Part shown: one piece after another, positions 1-10,541 of the stretch
How positions within the stretch are numbered: the first letter of the stretch is position 1
How the letters are laid out: each line of letters opens with the position of its first letter
Assembly: GCA_003427395.1 (NCBI GenBank)
Contig: BFEA01000186.1
Span: 1,091,821 to 1,139,149 of the forward strand
DNA: 47,329 bases
DNA from: Chara braunii
Taxonomy: Eukaryota; Streptophyta; Charophyceae; Charales; Characeae
Reading direction: 5' to 3'
The notes under the pieces: model-generated
Told to the model about the DNA's origin: nothing
The model's input: the letters and a program-made list of their open reading frames with translations, nothing else
Databases searched by the model: none
Made by a program: the position numbers and the translations under genes

Positions 1-403
1 CCCTTACAAGGGTATCCGCCCTGTTTTTTTACAAGTGACAGAAAATAAGTTATGTTCGAAATTAGGGTACGCGAGTCGCGGTTGTGTTTTGTTCACGTTG
101 ACTGAATGATTGACTAGAAACAAAGTGTGTGTGGGCGCGCAACTTTGAGGCGCACGTGATGATTCTTATTTTGATGCTATAGAGTCGGCGTTTCCGTCGG
201 CAAAATTTTCGGCTTTCATTAAAACTAGGAAAATTTTTTCTTCTATTTGAAGTGACCATGGTACATCTGCGTTCATACGGCATGCGTCATCGGAAGTGGT
301 GTCGCTTTGGGCGGTGATTGAAACATACGAGAGAGAATAGAACGCGAGCGGTGACCTCCACGCGGTAGATGCGGGAGGTTGACAGTCGAGGACGGAGCCA
401 GAC

Positions 404-427
404 CCTATGAGCGGCGGGCGTCATAGG
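404..427. other. Conserved hairpin (unit 1)
   Basis: CCTATGA and TCATAGG form a perfect 7-bp stem around a 10-base GC-rich loop. The same stem is intact at 13289-13312 and 24310-24333. Just upstream, ACCTCC and GGAGGT form another stem in all three copies. Such conserved stems suggest that the unit is transcribed and folded, but no RNA family is recognised. Confidence 0.6.
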
Positions 428-667
428 TCGGCAGTCGTGAGCTTGGTCCGTGGGCGAAGTAGTAGCTTTGAGGTATTTTGGTAGGCCCGCGTGCCGTGCG
501 GCAGCAGGTTATACTGAATTTTGCAATCGTCCATCTCGGCCTTGGACTTAGCACTATTGGTTACGTCATTAGAGTTTCATGCCGCAGGTACGAGGATCGA
601 GGGCAGTGATCTGCGGAGATGGAACATCGGAGCAGCTGAAGATGCCGAGGGTTGAGGGCCCGGCGGG

Positions 668-1326
668 GCAGAGATGAGCATTTCTTTTTGGAATTGGCAC
701 TTCACCCAACCCGCCCATAATTTTTTAAGCACCGCCCACCCTAAAAAATAAATAAATAAAAAATCTCAAGGCGACCCAACCCACCCGAGTGTTTTTTTGA
801 AAATTTTCGCCCACACCCAACCCGCCCGTCACCTATAAAAAACGTTCACCCTGACCCACCCACACCCGCGAGAACAAAATTACCCGCCTGCACCCGGTAC
901 CTAATTATTTTCCACCCACACCCGCCCATTCCCCATTGTCTCAGTCCCTTTGAACATTTGCACGCACCATAGCAACGTGACATCCTTGGACGACGATACA
1001 AAACTTTGAAGCATCTCTGCCTGCAGAAATTGGAATCGCTCCACAAGTTTGAGTTTGGGTAGTGAACCTAAGGTTTGCCACTAGCTGTGGTTAGGTCCGA
1101 TCCCCACTGTTTTAATGGGAGCGAACATCCCGTTGTCGGGGCCGTGGTCCAGCTGCCACCAGTAGAGCATGACACATTTTTTCAAGCAGGACCCCAAATT
1201 TGTAGTTGCCACTAGCACGACTCTTTTTTTCAAGGACGATAACTTTTTTTCCCAGGGGCCCCAGGGTGGAGACTTTCCGTTTCCTGGGCCTCCAACCTTT
1301 GAAGTTCGTAGATGGACCGACGTTTG
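668..1326. mobile_element. Unit 1-specific insertion or replacement with C-rich motifs
   Basis: Units 2 and 3 share one sequence between the matching borders (13550-13998 and 24570-25025). Unit 1 has a different one. Its first 300 bases repeat words such as CCCACACCCAACCCGCCC separated by short A/T tracts. The remainder (about 1081-1326) is ordinary mixed sequence. Reiterated CCCAACCCGCCC-type words are typical of subterminal regions of some hAT-like elements, but no clean terminal inverted repeat or target duplication was found, so the class is uncertain. Confidence 0.4.
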
Positions 1327-1611
1327 AAGTAGGGCGCAACCAGGGGATGCTATGGCCGCCAGCCATGAGCTGTTGTGAGAGGCTTGAGTGTGAGCATGCC
1401 CGTTGGGACCCGCAGATGGTGAACTATGCCTGAGCAGGTCGGGGCCAGGGGCGTTGAGGCGCAGGCTTGCAGCGATATTGACTGTGTAAATTGTTCGTCG
1501 AACTTTGGTATACGAACGAAAGACTAATTGAACCGGTATCCGGTTCCTCCCCAAGTTCCCACAAGATAGTTGGAACAGCTGGGCCATTTTAGCGCACGAC
1601 GGTGTGACTGT

Positions 1612-1750
1612 GCACTGTAAATCTGAGGTGGGACCGACGGGGGTAACTCAGTGGTACACCTCTGAACTGTTGAAATGCAGACCTGAGCTCGAACTCCACT
1701 GAAGGTGGGTAAGTGGGGGCTTGCGCCGCATGCTGAAATGCCGCTACTGA
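1612..1750 (+). mobile_element. tRNA-derived SINE head (unit 1)
   Basis: A pol III A-box-like sequence, GGTAACTCAGTGGTA (about 1642-1656), is followed about 45 bases on by a B-box-like sequence, AGCTCGAACTCC (1686-1697). The spacing and the short TCTG/CAGA stem between them resemble a tRNA anticodon arm. No complete acceptor stem is present, so this is not a functional tRNA. In all three units it is followed within about 60 bases by a TA-rich tract, as expected for a SINE with a simple-repeat tail. Confidence 0.5.
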
Positions 1751-1755
1751 TATAT

Positions 1756-2455
1756 ATAGATTACTCCAGGTAGCACTCCGTACGCGTACGTATTCCGGTG
1801 TACTCGTACGAACCCAAAATCGCACGTACTCGTACGTGAAAAAAAAAAAAAAAAAAAAAATCCAAAACATATGAAAAATACGTATGTTGTGCAGAATAAT
1901 TATACAAACAACATTTGCCTGGGAGTCATACCCGAATTCCAAACCAATCTCGATTTAAAAATACAAACCCTTAACAAATTCAAAAAATATTTTGAAATAG
2001 TTTTTTAATTATTATGACAATATTACCTTTTTTTTAGTTTTTAATTTCTTACTGAAGTTTGGTTGGGAATTTGGGGATGACTCCCAGGAAAAAGTTGTTT
2101 GTATCATGTTTTTGCATAACATATATTTGCTATAGAAGTTTGTTTTTATTTTTGTGTATTTTTTTCCTAGTTCTTTTAAAATTATTTAAATTTATTTATT
2201 TTTTGTGTCTTTGATTTTTAACTCGAGTTTGGTACAGAATTTCGAGATGAGTCTCAGGCAAAAGTTGTTTGAAATATCATTGTGCATAACATACGTGTTT
2301 TTCAGATTTTTTCCATGACGTTTTTTTGTTTTTTTTTTACGTATTTCCACGTACGGGAGTACGTGTACGCGCGTACGTGTCGCGTACAGGAATACGTGTA
2401 CGCGTGTACGCGCAACCCACGTACACGTACACCGCGCTACCCAGATTTTACTTAT
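1756..2455. mobile_element. MITE-like inverted-repeat element in the TA site of unit 1
   Basis: About 700 bases lie exactly where units 2 and 3 carry (AT)n. The two halves are inverted copies of one another. On the left are CGTACG-rich words, a poly(A) tract and a block ending in CATTTGCCTGGGAGTCATAC. On the right are matching reversed blocks near 2090 and 2245 (GTCTCAGGCAAAAGTTG) and CGTACG-rich words ending in CGCTACCCAG. GGTAGC near the left end pairs with GCTACC at the right end. There is no coding capacity, so it would be non-autonomous. The transposase family is unassigned. Confidence 0.6.
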
Positions 2456-3541
2456 TTCATGAGGTGGGACTGGGACTTTGCCTCTGCCCATAGATCCAAG
2501 GTGCAGGCATTGCGGCAAGGTCGGTGCCCTCCGCCTTGTTGCAGCAACAAAACTGCAGAAAAGGCCGAGCAATAGGCCGGTCAAAGTGGGCCAAGGGCAC
2601 TGTGAGGAGGCTCACGGTAGCACGGCCGTGCTAATCATTCGTTGCAGTTACATATATGGGCGAAAGACTGACCGAACCTCTTAATAGCTGGGTCCATCCG
2701 AAGTCTCCCGTAGGACAGCCGCAACTGTTGGAGGGCTTCAAAGTTAGCAGAAGGCAGTGTGAGTATGCGTTGTAACCTGGGGCTGGCATGAACGCAAAGG
2801 AAGATATAAGGAAAGGGCCGAAGGAGGGGGAAATGAACCTGGACACACGCTCATGCCAGATACGTTCAGAATGAGGGAGGGTATGGTGAAGGAGAAAGTG
2901 GGGGAGCACTCACCTGGCAGCGCAGGAGGAAACGAACGGGACGATGGAGTGAGCCGGAGATGTGGCACGACCAAGTGCAACAGAATGGGAGGAGAGGAGT
3001 GGTCGGGGTTGTTGCGCACTCGAGCCACTCCGGCTGCCAGGTGCTGCATTAGTAACAGCGGACAAAATGGTTGTGGGGTGAATGAGGAAAGGTACGTAGT
3101 GAAGTTAAGAATGAACGGGGACAGGGCGTCGCGACAGGTGCATTTAGAATGAAGAGCTATGGAGAAGGGGAAAACGCCTCTCTCACCCGATCTGTGATGG
3201 AAACAAGTGGGGAGAGAGGCGACTCTGGGGGTTCTTGGGAGGGCGAATTCAAATCTATGCTTAGTTTTAGTATAGAGTTAGTAGAGGAGGACTTAGAGGA
3301 GAAATTGTGCGCGCGGAGCTATAGCGGTAGCGAAAAAAGAGTAAAGTGAGGAACGAGTATCTCGCTCATTTCCAGATGGAATCGGGCGAGGGCGGATACC
3401 AAATAGGGGTTTTCTCGTGCTGCCAATCAGAATATGGTGTTAGTTTTCGGTGTTAGTGGATGGGTTTCAAGGTATGAGAGGTAGAAGCTCCGTGGAGGTA
3501 TCGAGACGTGCATATAAGTGGAGGGCATGAAGCCGAGATTT

Positions 3542-3567
3542 CACTCGTTTCACAGTGAAAACGAGTG
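3542..3567. other. Conserved hairpin
   Basis: CACTCGTTT and AAACGAGTG form a 9-bp stem. The equivalents at 15913-15938 and 26714-26739 keep it, the last with a G-T wobble. The surrounding 2600-4000 region is non-coding and similar in all units. Confidence 0.55.
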
Positions 3568-4017
3568 GGGGAGAATGATAGATTGGGGTTTTTTAGCGCC
3601 ACGAAGTGAGGGGTAAGGTCGGGTTTAGGAAACGAATGTCAACTTTAGTGTTATTAGCGTTCGGAGCTGCGTGACTTATGGGCTGCACGTTGAAAGAGAG
3701 AATTAAAAAGAGGAGTGAATCTTCCCTTTTAATGTGGAAATTTCATTTTTAATTTTCGTCCAAGGTTTGTATGTCCGGCTCGATCGGGGAAGTGAAAGAG
3801 AGGGCCGTGGAACGGAGACTCACCTGTTGGTCGTATACCGCTCATAGCATTGAAGCGCTGAGACAAGAAGTGATTTCAAAGAGTCGTCCATCCAGCCAAG
3901 TCCCAGCGGCAGATTCAGTCAAATTTCGTCCAGATTGAAGAAGCCTGTGACGGGCTGGGGGATTGAAGGACATGTGGTCGCCAACATCTTCGAAGAAAAT
4001 CATGACTTCCCCCATCC

Positions 4018-4431
4018 CTATGCAACGATCACCTTCCTTACGATGTAGTCCTCTCCATCAAAAGGCATAGCTTGCCTTCTGTTGGTGATCCGTGTCGGCC
4101 TTTCCATTATAAGCTCCAAGGTGTCTTTTATGGTCAACACAGCCTCGTTTGCGGTCAAGTTTGTGCTACCCAACTCAAAACACGAGTGCCGGTGGGGTGG
4201 AGATGAGCGGAAACAAGGAAGGCAGGGGCAGCGGAGTAAATCTGACCAACGTGACGATGGGGCGGAGACGAACGAGAAGGTGGTGATGAGTAAAAGTGGG
4301 GAAGATAGCACGTACGTGATCGATAAGGAGGGGTTGCAGGGTGAACTGAAAGTTGATCCACGGTGCCGAACTGCGTGGACTGCTAGCAAAAGAAGTCGGA
4401 AAAAGCAGCATTTGACTGTATAGCTGCGCAC
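4018..4431. other. Degenerate open-frame region
   Basis: Both strands of unit 1 are open for more than 110 codons here. The frames are not maintained. Unit 2 (about 16390-16800) has lost seven bases and unit 3 (27190-27600) has its own indels. The minus frame begins with a Leu-rich run (LLLLAV) and the plus frame is charged, but neither shows a recognisable domain. I regard this as non-coding or a dead gene fragment. Confidence 0.3.
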
Positions 4432-4440
4432 TTTGGAAGA

Positions 4441-4541
4441 AGATTCATTCCGGTTTTGCTCATCCTATTGTTGGAACGGGCGTGAGGCCAGCCGTAGGGT
4501 TGGAGACTTACCAATTGACCGGTGTGTTGCTCGTATCGATG
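4441..4541 (-). repeat. Dispersed GCTCATCCTATC repeat (unit 1 copy)
   Basis: About 100 bases, beginning AGATTCATTC and containing GCTCATCCTAT, GGGTTGGAGACTTACC and GTGTTGCTCGTATCGATG. Related copies are at 16805-16905, 27614-27712, 44690-44822 and, partly, at 34216-34277 and 42305-42372. On the minus strand the conserved GGTAAGTCTCC is a strong match to a 5' splice site. The family is unidentified. Confidence 0.6.
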
Positions 4542-6123
4542 AAGGTAGTCTATGTCAATGGCTGCAAACAGTGTATAAATTTATGCTCTATAAGCAAACT
4601 CCGTCTTATTTTGCACGCAAGGAAGTTGCAGAGCTGGTACGGGGAACTGACAAACTGCGGATGAGAATTCGAATTTGGCAGACTGGGTCCGGTGGCAAGG
4701 CACTTGAGTGGCATTCAGAAAGTTTTTGGGCTGAACCATCATCGACTTCATGCATATGGTTAAGCTTGGCGTCTGTCGCGTAGAGGTATGCCATCGTGGT
4801 AATGAGTAGGTTGTTGTAGAGCTGCTTAGGCGAACGACTATATGGTGGCAGTGAGCAACAATTGAGGGGGCTATTGTCTGGTGAAGGCTACATAAGGCTT
4901 CTGTTCGTTTGGGTGAGCTTCCTGATAGCGGCGAAATTATTGGAGTTATCGTTATTGGTGATCATATGGAATCTACTGTTGTAGACCGAAGTTCAACGTT
5001 GTTACTGTCCTCAACCGAAGAAGTCCCTGTGAGTGTACAATCAGGGACCGGATGTTGTATGGCTCGTGGGATGGTGTTGCAATTGCCAAGGGCAGAAGTA
5101 GTCGTCGTGATGACTTGGTGAGCAACCTGCTGTGATTGCTGCGACTGCTGCAAGGTTCTACACTGCGTATTGCCTCACTTTGTCAAGATTACAGACTTAC
5201 CTACTGGCTGACACACGTTTCACTGTCGTACGACATAGCTGGAGGAAACTTGCGGAATCGGAGGCCTATCTGTCTGCCGGTGCACTACCCACCATACCGA
5301 TCAAAGGAGTGCGAGTCCAACTGCAAGTTAGACGCTTACAAGGACTTGGTGAGGGTTGGACAACCGGTATCAGCAGGCACTTAGCAGCTGCATGGCTAGT
5401 TAAGCCATGTCGTTGTCTCATTGAGGCGAGTGAGAGAGTTGTGATCTCTAACTCACAGCCTGCACTTTGAGTTGTGGTCGTTACATTTTGGTTCACGAAC
5501 CTTGCAAAATGGTTAAGTCCTTTAAAAGGGGGTCAGTGTTGCGACTTGGAGAATCGTCAGTAGATCAACAGCCGTAAGTTTGAATTCAGTTGGCCAAGTT
5601 GCTGTGCGTTTGGCCTCCCTTGCGGGACCCTCAGGCGGTGGAAGATAACAAGGCCCTCTCTCGCGAGGCTGAGTGTATCTCTCTTGGATCTCGAGAGTCT
5701 ACTCTATCTCCCTCTACCCTTCTTATGCTAAATCTAGTCTATTGGTGTTGAAAGGAAGGCGGCAGTCGGGATTGCAACCCGTAGGACCGCACCAAGACCT
5801 TGTGGAAGGGTCACCCACCGATTGCGGGAGCTCTGCCGGAACCTAGGCGGGGTTCTGGAGGCAGGGAACTTCATGTATAATTTCGTCTGACACGTGTGAT
5901 CCCTTCACCTAACTATTATTCCTCTGGGTCATGGTATCTGAATAATACTATGACACGCTATTGCTTTTTATTTTGTTATGTATGTCAGGACATGTTTTGT
6001 GGAAGGTTAAATAAACAAATATATACGAGGGTTCAGATAATTTTTGATTGAAGTCAGACAAAGAAATTGGGGGGAAGATAGGAGGAAGGTGTTCTGCATG
6101 TGTTTGACTGGGCCAACCCAAGG

Positions 6124-7278
6124 CTGAGCTCCCCTAGGTTGGTGAGGGCTCAGTGCTATGTTTTATTTATGTTTGTTGTGCTGAATATATGACTCTTCAA
6201 GGTTGGGTCTATCCTAAGTTGGACGGTCCAATGACTTGTTTCCTTAAAGTGTTTCTGAACAGGAGGATAGACACCCTAAGTCGGAAAGGCTCAGAATCCA
6301 GATGTTTCTTTTTGGGTTGCCAAACACAGAGCAGGGAATATTCTAAGTTGCGTAGATCCAGTTCTGTATGTGTTTTCTTATGAGGGACACACATGCATAT
6401 GGCTTAGCGTACCCTTAAGTTAGGGCGAATCAATAGTAAACCATGAATAAAAAGGTCAACCAAAGTATAGAATTTTGATATGTATTATACGAACTTATAT
6501 TATCTAGCAGACCGGGTAAGTCAGGTAGAACAAGAAGAGAAGAGAAGCAAGTGAAGAATATAATGAAGGTAACTTGGGCAGGTTGAGCGTACCCTTAAGT
6601 TAGGGCGGTTCAGTCCTATTCTCATGATAATACAAAGGTGAAAAAGTTAGTATAAATCTTCTTTATTTTCTCTTTTAAACACAAGGCAGGATTGGATGTC
6701 TCCCTAAGTTGGGTAGATCTGATCGTCCGCCTGACAAGAGAGGAAAATATAAAGTTTGTGCAAGTATACCAATGATTGTTCTCTTATATTGTCGTTGCGG
6801 AGAATAAGCATACCCTTAAGTTAGGGCGACTTAGCCATACGTCGTTTGTACTTTGTTCAGGCAAATCAGGCGTACCCTTAAGTTGGGGCGGTCTAGCGAT
6901 ATGCTCTTGTCGTTGATGTTATGTAGGTTGGACGTACCCTTAAGTTAGGGCGGTCTGACCATTCGTCGTTCGTCCTTGTTTTAGGCAGGTTAGGCGCACC
7001 CCTTAGTTGGGGCAGCCTAATCCTATGCCCTACGTAATTTTGCCTAAAGCTGACTAGGCATACCCTTAAGTTAGTGCAGTCTAGTTTTATGCTTCATGTC
7101 GTCAGTTAAGCAGAAGCCAGACGTACCCTTAAGTTAGGGCGGTCTGGTCATATGTTTTATTACTAGAGTCGATGTTGTGTTGGACATACCCTTAAGTTAT
7201 GGCAGTCCAATTGTGTGTACTTTTCCTTGTTTACTTAGGCAGGTTGGAGATACCCTTAAGTTAGGGCATTGTCTGATC
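6124..7278. repeat. Array of hairpins with a fixed core and variable paired stems (unit 1)
   Basis: Sixteen or so short inverted repeats share the core CCCT-TAAGTT-AGGG or variants. Outside the core each has its own stem. Examples are 6684-6732 (GATTGGAT with ATCTGATC), 6926-6960 (GGTTGGAC with GTCTGACC), 6988-7022 (GGTTAGGC with GCCTAATC), 7052-7086 (GACTAGGC with GTCTAGTT), 7116-7148 (GCCAGAC with GTCTGGT) and 7179-7211 (TTGGAC with GTCCAA). Counting G-T wobbles, these pair completely. Further members are at 6124, 6203, 6262, 6326, 6403, 6583, 6802, 6865 and 7242. From 6926 on, the spacing is 62-64 bases. One hairpin has lost its 3' half (near 6517) and two have fused (6865-6898) relative to units 2 and 3. 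No known repeat or RNA family is recognised. A protein-bound RNA or cruciform is inferred from the covariation. Confidence 0.85.
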
Positions 7279-7681
7279 GTATGCCATAAGCAAGGGGGAC
7301 ATACAAAGGGAGAAGAACTGAGTGATTTAACGAACTACTTGGGTCAAACTGATCTGGAATTGTGTGCGATGTTTGTTTATGCATGTTTGTGGTCTCTCAC
7401 TCTAGGGCGTCTCTTTCGATAGGTTAGCTGTTTTAGATGCTCGCCGAGTGTTGGAGTCATAGGTAGCTGAGATGGATGATGGGAGAGAGAGCTTGAGATA
7501 AAGATAGGACTGACCCTACTTGAAGTAAGAGTTGACGATAGCTCGCGATACCATCTTCTAAAAGGTGATCGTGTAATTTATCTTCAGTTATAATTATCAA
7601 GCGAGTGTCAGGAGTTAGTCTCAAGTATAGCTTTGCTTTGTTTTTCAGTTTTCAGCTTTGTATAAATCTTGACAGTCTCCT

Positions 7682-7893
7682 GTTCCTACGGTAAGCGCCG
7701 CCGAAATTTCTACAAATCTGAAAGAGTTGGATTTTTTGGACTCGTAAAAATTCTGGAAAGACTCTTTTCCTACGGGAAGCGCTGCCGAAATTTTGTAGAA
7801 TTTGGAGAGTTTTATTATTTTCGGCTAGGGGAAATCTGGCAATCCATCTTGTTTAGGGGATGTGCTGCAGAAATTTCTTATGTTTTTAGATAA
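7682..7893 (+). repeat. Three imperfect ~85-bp repeats with CTGCCGAAATTT (unit 1)
   Basis: CCTACGG-AAGCGC-GCCGAAATTT occurs near 7684 and 7769, and a third, more diverged copy (GATGTGCTGCAGAAATTT) lies near 7858. The plus frame is open through all three copies and repeats the peptide SYGKRCRNF about 28 residues apart. Matching blocks are at 20185-20392 (frame broken) and 30946-31155 (frame open, 96 codons from 30867). A short coding exon is possible but weakly supported. Confidence 0.5.
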
Positions 7894-8576
7894 ACATCAG
7901 AGGTAAGTCAGAAAGGTAGGATTATTTCTTGATCACTCAAGCAGGGCTTGGGTACTGATCTGTGCGGCATTGCAGGTCACCTTTACTTAGGTTGATTCAA
8001 GGCTTGACCAGCTTCAAGTTTATCCTACGAGGATCATCTTATGTTATCTTTTGATAACAGGTCGGTTTCCGACTCAACTCCAATTCACCCTTGTCACTCA
8101 ACCTAAAGGCTTTAGCCTTGTGTTTTCACTTGTTTCGTTGTGTTTTTACCCGGACTTTATTTGAATGACCATTTAATAAAGATGGTGTGTGTTTTATTTT
8201 GAAAGTTGCACAAAGAGTGAGACTTGTATGGCTGAAGCGAGCGGTGTGAGTGCACGAATGGTTGAAGTTGACCCCGTGTAGTGCATGGACTTATGGTTGA
8301 ATCTTTGATGTGATTGCATGTATGTTTGGTGATTTGGGCTTTGAATTTGACTGCCTACGACCACTTAGGTATATATGGCTGAGAGGAATCCCACTGTGAT
8401 TGTGAGAAGTGATTGTCACATATTTATAACCTTTTATATATATGTACATACATACGCGTTGGATGTTCGCGCCACCTATTGTGACTGTATGCAAGGGCTA
8501 AACAGATTATGCTTTGAGGGAAAAGGGAGATTCCCCTTTCATCCTTTTTACTTTAGAATTTTATAGTTGGACGTTA

Positions 8577-8850
8577 TAGTCTGTGGCAGCCGTCAAAGTC
8601 AAACCCCTTGATTTCCCTCCAGGCCCTTGATGATGGAGTTTGCCTCCTAGGCCACGAGAGTTGACTGCCACCACAGGCATGAACCTGTGTACCACCCACT
8701 TTCCGCAGGGTGCAAAAGAGGGTGTGGTGATCAACCGCCTTGACGGTTGTCTAGCGTCGGGAGATTAACCCCTCAAGGCGAGTATCAGCCGACACTTGAG
8801 TGTCGAACGTGACCCCCGAGACTATCAAGGATCGTGATAGTGTAGGTACT
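8577..8850. other. Multi-stem structured segment (unit 1)
   Basis: Several hairpins lie in series: GTGGCAG with CTGCCAC enclosing about 90 bases, CACAGG with CCTGTG (loop CATGAA), CAACCG with CGGTTG (loop CCTTGA), GTCGG with CCGAC across about 40 bases, and GACACT with AGTGTC. The last four are intact in unit 3 (31838-32110). The outermost stem is less perfect there. Unit 2 lacks the region. No tRNA, snoRNA or other known fold was recognised. A structured non-coding RNA is an inference. Confidence 0.5.
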
Positions 8851-9008
8851 ACATAGTACGTCATCATTGCGACCGCTTGCGTACACTTGCAGTACGAATC
8901 GATATGAGTTAGCCCTTCGTCCGCGCAATTTTATACTAAGCCTCACGCGCGACACCTATCCGAATTTTACATTAGAAAGTCACAGGTCGGATACTGAAGG
9001 GACTAGGA

Positions 9009-9045
9009 GTGTTGTTGTGTTGTTGTGTTGTTGTGTTGTTATGTT
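9009..9045. repeat. (TTGTG)n-type short repeat
   Basis: Short run of TGTTGTTGTG words. A matching run in unit 3 lies at 32279-32322. Confidence 0.75.
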
Positions 9046-9089
9046 ATTTGTTTTGTGTCCTTTCGTGTGTGTGAGTGTTGTGGTGTAAC

Positions 9090-9590
9090 GCGTGGTATGT
9101 AGGCTGTGTCCTAGTCGACCGGCGTCGAGTCGAGTTTGGGACCTCAGCCCCCCAGTGCGTCGAGTCATGTGCGAGTTCGATTTTTGGGAGCGCGTAACCC
9201 CTATGCTACAGCGAATGAGAAACGTCCGCGGTTGGACAACCTCTGCAATTGCATACGAAAAATCTTCGCATGTGGTTCAGTAGCTCGGCGGGGATACGCC
9301 CACCTTGGGGATGGTGACAACTCTCGCAGGTGGAGGTAAGCGGTGCCTCACGTGACCCTGTCCTGTTGTGGGGGCTCGCGAGAGGTATGGCTGGCGCACT
9401 CGGCCGGGGCGGCAAACGCTCTCCGCGACAAGTCCTTCAAAATCCTGTGTGACGCGGCCGGGAGGGTCCCCGTGCGGGACCGATGTGCGCGACAGGTGGC
9501 GCCGTTGCCGGGGATCTCAGCTGCCTACCGGGGTCCTTAAGAGAACGAACCTAGGTTAAGTGCAGGATGATGATCCAGACAAAACTACAA
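9090..9590. other. GC-rich part of the unit with no convincing gene
   Basis: This stretch is GC-rich and has several overlapping short open frames, none with a recognisable domain. The frames differ in unit 3 (32360-32772). It includes TAGCTCGGCGG, which resembles a pol III A box, but no matching B box or cloverleaf. I see no supported gene. Confidence 0.5.
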
Positions 9591-10541
9591 ATTTTGTTAA
9601 CGGCATTAGGTAAGTGAATCATGAGTAGTTGTTGATGGTTCTGATGGGATTACACTATTGAAAGGCGGTGCGAGATAGGGACGGTTGTGTAGCGTGACAC
9701 CTAATAGTGGCAACTTGAGTTAGAAATTTGTGGATCAATATACCATAGAGTAATACGGAAGATGCTCTGCGTGTCTAATGTCATAGATTGATCGTCGTTT
9801 GCATTTAATGTGACTCTGCATATTATATTATCCAAGGAAGGGTCTTTGGTACTTTGACATAGTCGATGAGCTACCTAGGTTGTCATGGCAATATTATAGT
9901 ATGCTAGCAATAGGAAATAACTTGAAAAGAGGTATTTTCTTCTTATCTAAGGACTCTTTTGAGGAAAAGTCATAAAATATTCTATCTATTTAAGTATTTG
10001 AGTTTATCATTTTGAGATTATATATTTCAGTTTATCTATGAAATTCATTAATCTACATCCAAATGTTTCTTTTAAGTAAGCATATTTAAATGTCGACTCA
10101 TATAAGACTATGTGTTTGATGTTATTTATATAAGCCTTATTTGTTTATGACTAGATGCATGAGTTATTTATCTGATCTCATTCTACCTATGTATACCCCT
10201 TTGGATCTGTGTTTATCTGAATTATTCATTCATATCTATTTTGTTTTTGAATCTATATACATGGGTTGATTTTTTTAGGGGTCAAAAATGTTACATAGAA
10301 TCCACGTCCGATGCGGATTCGGAGGTGAATGGAGTGACCAGTTCCTTAGGAAAGTGAATTTCACGAGAAAATGGTCAATGTGTGAAGCATACCCAAAGAA
10401 AGTTGCAACCCTATGTTATTATTTCCCTGAATATTAGCTTTGAAGAAATTATAATTTGTCTTGTTGGTGGTAGAGAGACCCACGCCAGAAATGTGTTCCT
10501 GGTCCATAGTGGGGTATTATCATTTGATCCTTTGTGGTAAA

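Noticed and set aside
4018-4431. Conserved host gene open on both strands
   Set aside because: The frames are broken by indels in units 2 and 3 and no domain is visible.
6124-7278. Integron attC sites or a CRISPR array
   Set aside because: The conserved part is the apical core and not the outer ends, there are no inverted GTTRRRY end sites, the stems and not the spacers vary in a paired way, no integrase or cas gene is present, and the context is eukaryotic.
9270-9350. tRNA gene near TAGCTCGGCGG
   Set aside because: The A-box-like word is there, but no acceptor stem, T arm or good B box follows.
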